Shown piece by piece: positions 16,900 through 25,630 of a stretch of 64,000 bases of DNA. The translations under genes were made by a program, and so were the position numbers. The stretch is from JAJEBT01 sp965214975. Lineage in GTDB: Bacteria > Pseudomonadota > Alphaproteobacteria > MPNO01 > UBA830. The notes beneath the pieces were generated by a model, which was not told where the DNA came from, searched no databases, and saw only the letters and a program-made list of their open reading frames with translations. The DNA lies in assembly GCA_965214975.1 (NCBI GenBank), contig OZ244055.1, positions 2,480,001-2,544,000 of the forward strand, read 5' to 3'. Positions within the stretch are counted from its first letter, which is position 1, and each line of letters opens with the position of its first letter.

Positions 16900-18150
16900 T
16901 CAGAAGCTGAGCGTGAGTCCCGAACTGATGGCGTAGCCGTCGGCCCGCGTCTCGTCCGTTCCGCCGTCCCAGTCGGCCCATATGAGCGACAGCGACCAGG
17001 TCACGCCCGGACCGAGCGACCGCGCGAAGGCGACCTCTCCGGCGCTGCTTTTCCCTCCGAAGTTGTCCTCGGTGGCGACATAGGCGACCATGGCCCTGTT
17101 GGTGCCGAACGTGTACCGGAGGCCGACGTCGAAACCGTCGACCTCGTACGAGAACTCGTCGCCGGCCGCCGCCAAGCCGCCGAGGATCTCCCCAGAAAGC
17201 TCGCTTCTTTCCATGTAGCCGACGCCAACCCTGACGTCCTGCAGGTCGACGTAGAGGCCGGCGTTGACGGCCTCGCGGTCGTCCAGCTCGACGGGAGGCA
17301 ACCTGAGCACGTCGGTGACGGCGTTCACGAGGGCTGTCACGCCGTCGGACCAGCTCGCGGTGGTGTAGCCGACCGCCGCTCCGACCCCGACGCCGCCGAA
17401 CCTGCCCTCGTAGTTCGCGCCGACGCCGATGATGTCCACGATCGTGGTCGTCGTGAACGGCTCGGCGGTGGATCCCCATGGCTGGTAGCCGCTCCGGTCC
17501 TGCGTCTTGTTGTCGTCTTCCGACCTGTCCGGGGCGTAGGAGACGCCCGCCTGGAAGCCTTTGAACCTCGGCGTGTAGTACGAGACCGATTCCGCGTCGC
17601 TGGCGAAATCCGCGAGCAGCGGCAGGGCCGGGCCGCCGGGCTGATCGACCCAGGCCGGGGCGTCGAACAGCAGGTCGTTGTGCCCGACCACCGTGGAGAC
17701 CGATCCGAGATACCCGAAGGTCATCCGCCGGGACGCGGGGTCCGTGGTGCCCAGCAGGATCTGGCCGAAGGCGCCGGAGGCCCGGATCCACGCCTCGTCG
17801 ATCTGGTCGTCGTCTTCGAACGCGGCGCTGAGACCTTCCATCTCGACCCTGGCGGCGATCCTGACGCCGTTGTCGAGCACGGCGGAGGCGTTGAAGTGGA
17901 TCTCGCTGCCCGACTTGACGTCGATGCCGGTCCGGTCGTTCCGGGCGGTGTCGTTGGCCCCGCCGCCCTCCATCACGCCGACGGCGTACTCCACCTTGCC
18001 GTTGACCGTGAGCGACGGTTTCGCGCCCTGCGCGGCCGCGCCGGCGGACAGGGCCAGGGTTCCGGCCGCCACGAGCGCGGTGGTGGCGAAAAGCTGCTTC
18101 TTCCTCTTGATGATCCCCTCCCGACAGGACGCGTTGCCAGCTTCCGACAC
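16900..18150 (-). CDS. Outer-membrane porin, copy 2, with a non-standard start
   Basis: Paralogue of the neighbouring porin, with the same strand pattern, NDTARNDRTGIDVKS, WIRASGAFGQILLGTTDP and the terminal SSGLTLSF. It differs by a loop insertion near residues 200-270 (GSTAEPFTTTTIV, GGLAAAGDEFSY). Aligned with copy 1, the start falls on ATC (18114 or 18111) instead of ATG: GGGAGGGG, then ATC ATC AAG AGG AAG AAG. The nearest accepted start in frame is GTG at 18150, used here, which would put 12 extra residues (VSEAGNASCREG) in front of the signal peptide. Either translation starts rarely at AUC, or the longer form is made, or the gene is weakened. The coding frame is intact, so it is under selection or recently duplicated. 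Confidence 0.8.
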   Translation of the reverse strand: MSEAGNASCREGIIKRKKQLFATTALVAAGTLALSAGAAAQGAKPSLTVNGKVEYAVGVMEGGGANDTARNDRTGIDVKSGSEIHFNASAVLDNGVRIAARVEMEGLSAAFEDDDQIDEAWIRASGAFGQILLGTTDPASRRMTFGYLGSVSTVVGHNDLLFDAPAWVDQPGGPALPLLADFASDAESVSYYTPRFKGFQAGVSYAPDRSEDDNKTQDRSGYQPWGSTAEPFTTTTIVDIIGVGANYEGRFGGVGVGAAVGYTTASWSDGVTALVNAVTDVLRLPPVELDDREAVNAGLYVDLQDVRVGVGYMERSELSGEILGGLAAAGDEFSYEVDGFDVGLRYTFGTNRAMVAYVATEDNFGGKSSAGEVAFARSLGPGVTWSLSLIWADWDGGTDETRADGYAISSGLTLSF

Positions 18151-18201
18151 TCCCGCGACGCGCGCCGCGCGAACCCCGTGAAGCGCCCTCGTTCGGCGCG
18201 C

Positions 18202-18230
18202 ATCTTCCGTGCCCTGTGACCGCCTGTCAA
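18202..18230 (-). promoter_or_regulatory. Sigma-70-type promoter of porin copy 2
   Basis: TTGACA (18230-18225), a 17-base spacer and GAAGAT (18207-18202). Same spacing and -35 as copy 1, followed by the shared leader block CTTCACGGGGTTCGCGCGG. Confidence 0.5.
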
Positions 18231-20091
18231 GAATCGGGCGGCGGTCTCCGGCGCCCAGCCCCGAGCCGGTTGCGTCCGCGCGACGACCCCGGCTTCTCGC
18301 CGCCGCCCGTCCCCGCCCGGGGAACGAGGCGTCCTCCGACCGCGCCGCCGGGGCCGCGGCGCGTCCGGAAAGGCGGAACGGTTGCGGGTGCCGGAGAGCC
18401 GGCAGCGGTGTTCGGGCCTGTCGGGGGCTTTCGCCGGAGCCGCCCCGGAACGTCCCGAACCCCTGGCCGACGGGCGGGATCCGCGTTGCGCCGGCCCGTC
18501 GCCGTCCGGGGTCGGATCCGCGGGAAAGAGGAAGCGGCGAGAGGCCGCGCCTGATCCAGCGCCCCGGTTTCACGCGGATCCTTCGGGTCGCCCGCGAGCG
18601 CACCGACGCACGGCGCGACGGCACGGGCGAGACCGCTTGCGGCATCGCCTCCGTGACGGCCCGGCACGCCTCCCCGCTGCTTCCCGCCCGAAACCGCCCG
18701 GACACGGCCCGGATCTTCCGCAATCAGGGAGCGCGGGACAGGCTTCGCGCGGTCCGGACCCCTCGAAGCGCAAGAAAGTTCCGATTTCGGATCCAAGTCA
18801 TGTGCTTGCGGCAACACTCGATACGAGTCCGTGGGCATCGGTATTGAAACAGGTCTGGTTTCGGTCCTGTGGAAGGGAGCGGATCAGGAGCGCCGGACCG
18901 ATGTCGAGCCCCGACTTGCCGCACGGCCTGCCGAAGCTCCCCGGAACCCCCGGTCGGCCGATGCCGTCCCGCGCCTGTCGGGCGACTTGCGCGGAGACGG
19001 GGGCGGGAGAACGCGCGGCGGCCGGCACTGCACGAGAAGCGCGGAGACCGCGACGGCTCCGATCGCCCGGGCATCGGATCCCGCCGGAATCGTCGCTCCA
19101 GCCGGAAACCTGCCCCGCGCCCTGTTCCCGGTCATGGATTTCTCCGTGGCTGTCCGCCCGGGCCCGCGCCAGGGATGCCACGCTTCGGTTCGCCGGAGGA
19201 ATCCGTCTCCGGCCGGATGAGCGGAACCGGCATGCCGTGTTCCCACACCGGGCGAGATCCGGCCCGTGTTCGCACACGACATGGATCCGGCCGATCGCGG
19301 GTCTCGGGTCGTCGGATCGAGTGCCGGATTCACGACCCCGCCGCAACAGCTCGGGCAAGGCGACGGAATCTCCCCGGCGGACATGGCCCGTGCCGGGTCG
19401 GCGTCCCGCGATCCGGGAATCCTGCAGCGCGCGAGCCGTCCATGAACGCCATCGGCGATGCGAGCGCTTTCCCCGGACGGTCCGGTGCATGCGGCCGGGC
19501 GCTGTCGTCCATCCGGCCTCGCCGGTCGCGGCGGTTCACGCGCCGCGGATCCGTGCGGGAGTACGCGGATCGCGCCCGGATCGCGCTTCCGGGGCCGAGG
19601 ATCCGTCAGCGAGGCGCCGGTTCTCCCGACCCCGTCCCGTCGACCGTTCGCCCTTGCCCGCCCCGCCCGCGTCCCCGACGGCTTCCCGCGCTTCGCTTCT
19701 TCGGGCGACGGCGGAAGTCCGGCGGACCCCCTCTTTCGTCCTCGGCGCCCGAACGGCGCGCCCCGTTCCGCGCGCCCTTCCGTTGGCTGGCGCCACTGCA
19801 ACCACCTTGCGCGGCTCGCGTTCCGGCATGCCGGCCGATCACGGATCCTTCGCGCTGCCGGAGCGCACCGCCCGGGAGATGCCGACCATGGCGCCGACGG
19901 CCGGGAGCCGTCCGGGATCGCGTCGGCCCGTCCCGGACACCTTGCCCGGCCGCGGCCTGCCGCTGGTCGCGCGCCGCGTCGGAACAAGGCCCGGCCAGGC
20001 CGGGAGGCCTCGCCCGTGCCGGAAGCCCTCCGTCGGAGGCGCGGGAGCCCGAAACGCCGTCCCGACGCTTTCGCGTCCGCTGTCCGGAGAA
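18231..20091. other. Large non-coding gap
   Basis: About 1.86 kb between the second porin promoter and the lolA-like gene. Long open frames exist on both strands, but all have Arg/Pro/Gly-rich shadow composition, lack ribosome sites and show no domain. The part around 18760-18860 is locally lower in GC, which suggests a former promoter or small RNA, but I cannot support a call. Confidence 0.5.
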
Positions 20092-20742
20092 TCAGGGCGT
20101 CTCGGGCTCGAATCTCAGGGGGTCGAAGTCGAAGGCCTCGGCCGGGATCTCGACGTTGAAGCGCGGCTCCGAAAGCGTGACCGTCGTGGTCACGCCCTGG
20201 ACGTCCACGACGGTCCACCGCCGCAGCGTCAGCGGCGCGTCCGAAAGCGTCAGCGTGAAGCTTCCCGCCTCCGGCTCCCCGGACGACACGAGCTCGACGG
20301 AAACGCTGCCGGCCTCGCGCGTGACGGCCCGCGCCGTCACGTCGCCGGACAGGCGGATGCGCCGGCCGACCAGGAAGCGCGCCGGCGTGCGGCTCACGGG
20401 GACGTGCGTGACCGCCTCGAGGTTCGCGTCCACGTGCACGAGCCAGTCGCCGTCGACGTGGATCTCGACGCCGGGCGGAGACCGGTAGTCGAGCCGGAGA
20501 CGGTCCGGGCGCCGCAGCAGGATCGTGCCCTCGGCACGGCCGCCGTCGGAGGAGGCCTGGACGAACGCGCTCCGCAGCGAGCGCAGCGAGTCCAGGTACC
20601 GCTCGACGCGCGCGACGTCGGCGCGGTCCCGCGGCGACAGCTCGGCGGCCTGGGCCGCCGCCGCGGCGAGAACCAGCAGCGCCGCGGCCGCGCCGCGCGC
20701 CGCACGCCGCGCGCCGTCAGCTCTCCCGGTCGTCGCCGCCAT
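20092..20742 (-). CDS. lolA: LolA-like outer-membrane lipoprotein carrier
   Basis: A periplasmic carrier that ferries lipoproteins to the outer membrane. It has a signal peptide (AAAALLVLAAAAAQAAE), then VARVERYLDSLRSLRSAFVQ with the conserved SFxQ-type strand, then GTILLRRPDRLRLDYRSPPGVEIHVDGDWLVHVD, the classic LolA core (RPxRLRxxYxxP). The C-terminal strands end with RFNVEIPAEAFDF. The ATG at 20742 lies inside the 3' end of ftsK, a 26-base overlap, with GCGAGG before it. An alternative ATG at 20769 would lengthen it by nine residues. In related genomes this gene sits between ftsK and xthA. No xthA follows here. Confidence 0.88.
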   Translation of the reverse strand: MAATTGRADGARRAARGAAAALLVLAAAAAQAAELSPRDRADVARVERYLDSLRSLRSAFVQASSDGGRAEGTILLRRPDRLRLDYRSPPGVEIHVDGDWLVHVDANLEAVTHVPVSRTPARFLVGRRIRLSGDVTARAVTREAGSVSVELVSSGEPEAGSFTLTLSDAPLTLRRWTVVDVQGVTTTVTLSEPRFNVEIPAEAFDFDPLRFEPETP

Positions 20743-23080
20743 GGGCGAGAACCTCGCGCTTGCCCGCATGGTTGGGCGCGCTGACGACGCCGTCCGCCTC
20801 CATGCGCTCGATCATTCTCGCGGCCCGGTTGTAGCCGATCTGCAGATGGCGCTGCACGAAGCTGGTCGAGGCCCGCCGGTGGCCGCGGACGACCTCGACC
20901 GCCCGCTCGTAGAGGGCGTCCGCGCTTTCGCCGCCGCCGGTCCCCTCGCCCGCGGGAGGGAGAAACGGCGATTCGTTGACGCCTTCGGTGACCTCGTCGA
21001 CATAGTCAGGGCTACCCTGCTCGCGCAGGAATCCGACGGCCCTCTCGACCGCCCCGTCGGAAACGAACGGGCCGTGGACACGCTGGATCCGCCCGCCGCC
21101 GGCCATGTACAGCATGTCGCCCTGGCCCAGCAGCTGTTCGGCACCACCCTCCCCCAGGATGGTGCGGCTGTCGATCCTGGAGGTGACCTGGAAGCTGACG
21201 CGCGTCGGGAAGTTCGCCTTGATGGTGCCGGTGATGACGTCGACCGAGGGCCTCTGGGTCGCCATCACGAGATGGATGCCGGCGGCGCGCGCCATCTGCG
21301 CGAGACGCTGAACGGCGGCCTCGACGTCCTTGCCGGCGACGAGCATGAGATCGGCCATCTCGTCGACGATCACGACGACGTGCGGCAGCTCGACGTTTCC
21401 GAGCTCCTGCTCCTCGTAGACCGGCTCGCCGGTTTTCGGGTCGAACCCGGTCTGCACCGTCCGGGTCAGGGTCTCGCCCTTGGCCAGGGCGTCGGCGAGG
21501 CGCTGGTTGTAGCCATGGATGCTGCGCACGCCGAGATGGGACATCGCGCGGTAGCGGTCCTCCATCTCGCGCACCGCCCAGCGCAGCGCGACGACCGCCT
21601 TCGAGGCATCGGTCACCACCGGCGCGAGCAGATGCGGAATGCCGTCGTAGACCGAGAGCTCGAGCATCTTCGGATCGATCATGATGAACTTGCAGCGGTC
21701 CGGCGGCAGCCGGTAGAGCAACGACAGGATCATGGTGTTGACCGCGACCGACTTCCCCGACCCGGTGGTGCCGGCGATCAGCAGGTGCGGCATCCGCGCC
21801 AGATCCTCGATCACGGGATCGCCGTCGATGGTCTTGCCGAGCACGAGGGGCAGCGCGCCCCGGTGGCGTTCGTACATCTTCGAGGCCAGGAGCTCGCGCA
21901 GGACGACGAGTTCCCGGTCCAGGTTGGGAAGCTCGATGCCGATCACGTTCCTGCCGCGGACGACGGCCACGCGGACCGCGACGGCGCTCATCGAGCGGGC
22001 GATGTCGTCGGCGAGCCCGATGACGCGGGAGCTCTTGGTGCCGGGCGCGGGCTCGAGCTCGTAGAGCGTGACGACAGGGCCGGGCCGGACCCTGACGATT
22101 TCGCCGTGCACCCCGAACTCCTCCAGCACCGACTGGAGAAGGCGCGCGTTCTCGTCGAGGGCCTCGTCGTCGCGCCGGCTGCGCCCGGTGTCGGGCGGCA
22201 CCGGATCGAGCGCGTCGAGCGGGGGCAGCTCGAACTCGCCGGTTCCGAGGTCGAGGCTCTTCTGCCCGCCGCGTCCGGCCCGCTTGCCGGGGGCGACCCT
22301 GCCCTTGCGGCCGGCGACCTTCGTCCCTTCCGGTCCCGCCGGCGGCCTCGGCCGGGCCGCCGGGCGCCTTCCCGGCGGCTCCGGCGGGACGCGTCGCGGC
22401 CGCCCGCGGACCGCCCGCGCGGACGGCTCGCCGGACGCGCCCGTCAGGCGCCCCGCCCGCCGCGCCGCCCGGGCGGAGATCCCCGCAGCCGAGGAGAACG
22501 CCGCCCTCCACTCCCGCGGGGCGACGCCGAGCGCGCCGACGAAGGCCGCGAGGGCGGCAACCGAGACGCCGGCCGCCGCCAGGCCGGGGGCGACGCCGGC
22601 CGCCGCGGCGGCGGGCGCCAGCCAGGCGGCCAGAAGATGCCCGGCGACGCCGCCCGCCCCCGAGGCGTGCGGCCAGCCGCTGGCAGGAAGCAGGATCTCG
22701 AGCGCGAGCGCCCCGAGCGCCAGCGCGGCGGCCAGGGCGAGCGCACGGACCCACGGGAGACGGACGGCCCGCCGCCGCGCGACATGCCACCCCCAGATCA
22801 CCAGCGCGACCGCGAGCGGATAGGCGGCGACGCCGATTCCCTGCACCAGCAGGTCGGCCAGACGGGCGCCGAAGGCACCGAGCGGATTGGACACGCCGTT
22901 CCCGGCCGCGTGGTTCCAGGACGGATCCGAGGCGTCGTAGCCGACGACCGCCACCACGACCGCGATTCCCGAGCCCGCAAGAAGGATTCCCGCGCCCTCC
23001 CGCAGGCGGCACGCGAGAAAGGAGGCGCCGCCCCGCGCGGGCCGTTCGGCGCCGTCGTCGGTCCGGGTTCCCGCCGTCAT
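20717..23080 (-). CDS. ftsK: DNA translocase FtsK
   Basis: A septum-anchored hexameric ATPase that pumps chromosomal DNA during division and activates XerCD at dif. The N-terminal ~170 residues form membrane segments (GILLAGSGIAVVVAVVGY and three more). An Arg/Pro/Gly linker runs to ~270. The alpha/beta motor carries Walker A GTTGSGKSVAVNT near 437, Walker B VVIVDEMADLM and the RPSVDVITGTIKANFPTRVSF arch. The C-terminal gamma domain (STSFVQRHLQIGYNRAARMIERME) reads KOPS-type polarity sequences. At 787 residues it has a short linker, as in other Alphaproteobacteria. It lies 16 bases after the aminotransferase and overlaps lolA, so it is within an operon. Confidence 0.96.
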   Translation of the reverse strand: MTAGTRTDDGAERPARGGASFLACRLREGAGILLAGSGIAVVVAVVGYDASDPSWNHAAGNGVSNPLGAFGARLADLLVQGIGVAAYPLAVALVIWGWHVARRRAVRLPWVRALALAAALALGALALEILLPASGWPHASGAGGVAGHLLAAWLAPAAAAAGVAPGLAAAGVSVAALAAFVGALGVAPREWRAAFSSAAGISARAARRAGRLTGASGEPSARAVRGRPRRVPPEPPGRRPAARPRPPAGPEGTKVAGRKGRVAPGKRAGRGGQKSLDLGTGEFELPPLDALDPVPPDTGRSRRDDEALDENARLLQSVLEEFGVHGEIVRVRPGPVVTLYELEPAPGTKSSRVIGLADDIARSMSAVAVRVAVVRGRNVIGIELPNLDRELVVLRELLASKMYERHRGALPLVLGKTIDGDPVIEDLARMPHLLIAGTTGSGKSVAVNTMILSLLYRLPPDRCKFIMIDPKMLELSVYDGIPHLLAPVVTDASKAVVALRWAVREMEDRYRAMSHLGVRSIHGYNQRLADALAKGETLTRTVQTGFDPKTGEPVYEEQELGNVELPHVVVIVDEMADLMLVAGKDVEAAVQRLAQMARAAGIHLVMATQRPSVDVITGTIKANFPTRVSFQVTSRIDSRTILGEGGAEQLLGQGDMLYMAGGGRIQRVHGPFVSDGAVERAVGFLREQGSPDYVDEVTEGVNESPFLPPAGEGTGGGESADALYERAVEVVRGHRRASTSFVQRHLQIGYNRAARMIERMEADGVVSAPNHAGKREVLAHGGDDRES

Positions 23081-23096
23081 CGCCCCGATCCTCCCG

Positions 23097-24305
23097 TCAG
23101 CCCGTGCCGTCGAGCACGTCCGCCATGCGCGCGAGCGCGTCCCGCGTGGTTTCGAGCCCGTGCACCAGCGCCACGCGGATGCGGCTGGCGCCCGGATTGC
23201 GGCCGCCGCTCTCCCGCGCGAGATACGCGCCGGGCATCACCCGGACGCCGGCCTCGCTCCAGAGCCTGCGCGCCGCGGCCTCGCCGTCGCCCACGTCGAG
23301 CCAGAGATACAGCCCGCCTTCAGGAAAATAGAATCCGTGCCGTCCGTCCAGAATCTCCCCCGCGGCCGCGAAGCGCTCCGCGTAGCCGGCGCGGCTGGCC
23401 GCGACGTGGGCCTCGTCGCGCCACAGCGCCGCCGCAGCGGCGAGCAGCGGCAGCGGAGGGGGCGCGCCGCCGTAGTCCCGCAGGCGCGCGAAGCGCCGGA
23501 GGAGGCCCGGGTCTCCGGCGACGAAACCGACCCTCAGGCCCGGCGCGGAGGAACGCTTGGAGAGCGAGTTCACGACGACGACCCCCGGCATGGACGTCCG
23601 GCCGAGCGCGGCGCTGGCCTCCGCGGCGCCCGGCGGCGGATCGCCGTAGTACAGCTCGCTGTAGCACTCGTCGGACACCAGCACGAAGCCGCGGGCCTGC
23701 GCGAGCGCGACGACCTCCTTCAACCTGTCGAGCGTAGCGACCGCCCCCTGCGGATTGGCGGGCGAACAGAAGTAGGCGACGGCCGTCCGGTCGAGCACCT
23801 CCCCGGGAAGCGCCGCGTAGTCGGGCAGGAATCCGTGCTCGCGGTCCGCCGGGACGAGCACCGGCTCGGCGCCGGCCGCCACGGCGGCGCCGAGATAGAC
23901 CTGGTAGAAGGGGTTGGGCATCAGCACGACGGGACGCGGGGCGGAGCGGGTCTCGGGCACGACCGTCAGCGCCATCATGAACAGCGCCTCGCGCGTGCCC
24001 GACACGGGCACGACCATGGTTTCGGGGTCGATCATGCCCTCCGGAAGCCGGTAGCGCCGGGTCAGCCATTCGGCGATGACGGCCCGAATCTCCTCGGTGC
24101 CCCTGATCGGAGGGTACCTGGCCCAGCCCGCCGACGCGGCGGCGATCTCCTCGGCGACGAATCCCGGCGGCGCCTGCTGGGGTTCGCCGAGCGACAGCGA
24201 GACCGGAACGACGCCCTCCGGAGGCGGCACGCCGCCGAGCAGCGCGCGGAGACGGTCGAACGGGTAGTCCCCCGCCGCTTCCACGCGCCCGCCGGACGCC
24301 GTCAC
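23097..24305 (-). CDS. dapC: PLP-dependent aminotransferase, probably succinyldiaminopimelate transaminase (DapC)
   Basis: Fold type I aminotransferase of the AspC/DapC group. FDRLRALLGGVPPPEG and SLSLGEPQQAPP open the protein. RYPPIRGTEEIRAVIAEWL, VSGTREALFM, PNPFYQVY, SPANPQGA, and NSLSKRSSAPGLRVGFV with the Schiff-base lysine follow in order. The C-terminal arginine for the substrate carboxylate lies in SRIRVALVH. The frame is open from 24419, but GTG at 24305 has GAGG seven bases before it and starts the recognisable part. DapC makes the diaminopimelate precursor of lysine and peptidoglycan. The choice of DapC over a general aminotransferase rests on sequence feel and on the position before ftsK, so the symbol is tentative. 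Confidence 0.8.
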   Translation of the reverse strand: MTASGGRVEAAGDYPFDRLRALLGGVPPPEGVVPVSLSLGEPQQAPPGFVAEEIAAASAGWARYPPIRGTEEIRAVIAEWLTRRYRLPEGMIDPETMVVPVSGTREALFMMALTVVPETRSAPRPVVLMPNPFYQVYLGAAVAAGAEPVLVPADREHGFLPDYAALPGEVLDRTAVAYFCSPANPQGAVATLDRLKEVVALAQARGFVLVSDECYSELYYGDPPPGAAEASAALGRTSMPGVVVVNSLSKRSSAPGLRVGFVAGDPGLLRRFARLRDYGGAPPPLPLLAAAAALWRDEAHVAASRAGYAERFAAAGEILDGRHGFYFPEGGLYLWLDVGDGEAAARRLWSEAGVRVMPGAYLARESGGRNPGASRIRVALVHGLETTRDALARMADVLDGTG

Positions 24306-24422
24306 GAGACGGCCTCGCGCGCGACCCCGCCGGGAGGAGCCGACGGAAGTCCCGTCGCGGGCGCCGGGCACGGCCCCGGTCCGAACCTCCGGCCCGCCGG
24401 CCGCCGGCCGCACCTCCACGCC

Positions 24423-24977
24423 CTATGGTGCATGACCCGATCCACCGGCAAATCCTTCCCGAGACCGTGCGGGATGTCCAGAATCCCGCAAGGGATCTCC
24501 TCCGGCAACCGTTGCGCCGCGGCGAACCCGGGAACGCGGGATCCCGCCCCCGGGGCCGGATCCGGCGACGGTTCTCGAACGGGATGCCGTCGGGTCGGCA
24601 CGCGTGGCGGAACGGCGGTCCCGGGGAGCGGCGCCGAACGGTCCCGATCCGGCGGAAGCCGGAGGATCGGGGCGGGGTTTCCACGGGGTGACCGACAGGG
24701 CGCTCACCCCGCCGATCACGGCCGTCTCCACGCCGAGGGCGGCGATCACCGTCACCGTCATCCGGCGAAGCCGCCTGTCCGTCTCCTGGAACCGGACTTC
24801 CATCCGCCTGCCGGGATCGGCGAAGGCCATGTCGATCCCCAGGGCCATCCCGTCCCCGACAGCCGGCATGTCCCCGGGCGTCTGCGTGCCGGCGCTCCCC
24901 TTGAGGCCCTGCGCGCCCCTCTCGAGGGCTCGCACATCCCGCTTCCTCGCCGGGTTGCCCGCGACGCTGTCGCGCAT
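24423..24977 (-). CDS. Possible small membrane protein with a coiled-coil stem
   Basis: The middle of this frame reads RRMEVRFQETDRRLRRMTVTVIAALGVETAVIGGVSALS, a charged amphipathic helix followed by one transmembrane span. That is the pattern of small bacterial coiled-coil membrane proteins. The rest, residues 105-184, is Arg/Pro-rich and looks like read-through. The start is uncertain: ATG at 24977 has no good ribosome site. It may be a short real gene, a remnant, or chance. No known neighbour function. Confidence 0.35.
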   Translation of the reverse strand: MRDSVAGNPARKRDVRALERGAQGLKGSAGTQTPGDMPAVGDGMALGIDMAFADPGRRMEVRFQETDRRLRRMTVTVIAALGVETAVIGGVSALSVTPWKPRPDPPASAGSGPFGAAPRDRRSATRADPTASRSRTVAGSGPGGGIPRSRVRRGATVAGGDPLRDSGHPARSREGFAGGSGHAP

Positions 24978-25519
24978 CGGGCGGTGACGCCCTCCGCCCG
25001 CCTTTCCCGCAGCGTAACCCCGGCCCCGTCTCCGGGCAAGTCGCGCGGCAGGCGCGAACGACGCCGGTCGACCGGGATTCCGGAGATTCCGGCAAGCCCC
25101 GCGGCAGGTCGGGTTGCCGGGGCGGGACGGAGCTCCCGGGCATCGCGCGGCGCACCGCCCCGAGGGCCGTGCCGCCCCGCCCGGCGACCCGGTTCCGGTC
25201 GGCGGCGCGAAGCTCCGGCCGCCTTTCCGCCATCGGCGGGAACTTCCCCGGCGCGGCGGAGCCGCGCGAGGCCCTTTCCGGTCGCGTTGCCCGTGTCCAC
25301 GGAGGTGCCCCGGAACGGGCGCGGAGCCTCCCCGGAAACGCCGCGGGTGGGCGACAAGGCCTCCGGCCGGGTCGTCTCGGGATCCGTGAACGGCATGCTT
25401 CCGGACGGGGTGCGGGTCGAACCGCGGTTTTCGCGCGCGAATGCCGTGCGGGCCTCGGCGCGAACGGGCCCGGGCGCGCGGGGGTCCGGAACCGCGGCCC
25501 CCGCCGCGTCAGGACGGAA
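24978..25519. other. Non-coding gap between the small frame and the amt terminator
   Basis: No supported gene. Related genomes often have little here; the expansion by GC-rich filler DNA is typical of this window. Confidence 0.5.
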
Positions 25520-25556
25520 AGCGGCGGCCCCCGCGGGACGCGCGGAGGCCGCCGCT
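25520..25556 (-). terminator. Probable terminator after amt
   Basis: Inverted repeat AGCGGCGGCC (25520-25529) and GGCCGCCGCT (25547-25556). On the minus strand the second arm is followed by TTCC, giving a short T run. It lies 75 bases downstream of the amt stop. The loop is 17 bases and GC-rich, so strength is uncertain. Confidence 0.5.
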
Positions 25557-25630
25557 CCTCGGGATCCGCTTCCGACGCCGCATGGAGGACGTCGAAAGGG
25601 GACCGGCGCCGGAACGGATCCCTCGGCCGT

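Noticed and set aside
18884..20218. A 444-codon minus-strand frame in the gap before lolA
   Set aside because: No ribosome site, no hydrophobic or motif pattern, and similar frames exist on both strands.
24758..25396. A 212-codon frame between dapC and amt
   Set aside because: Arg/Gly-rich and overlaps a more protein-like frame; no start signal.
25400..25440. Possible tRNA T-arm (GGTTCGA-like sequence)
   Set aside because: No matching acceptor stem or anticodon arm could be found around it.
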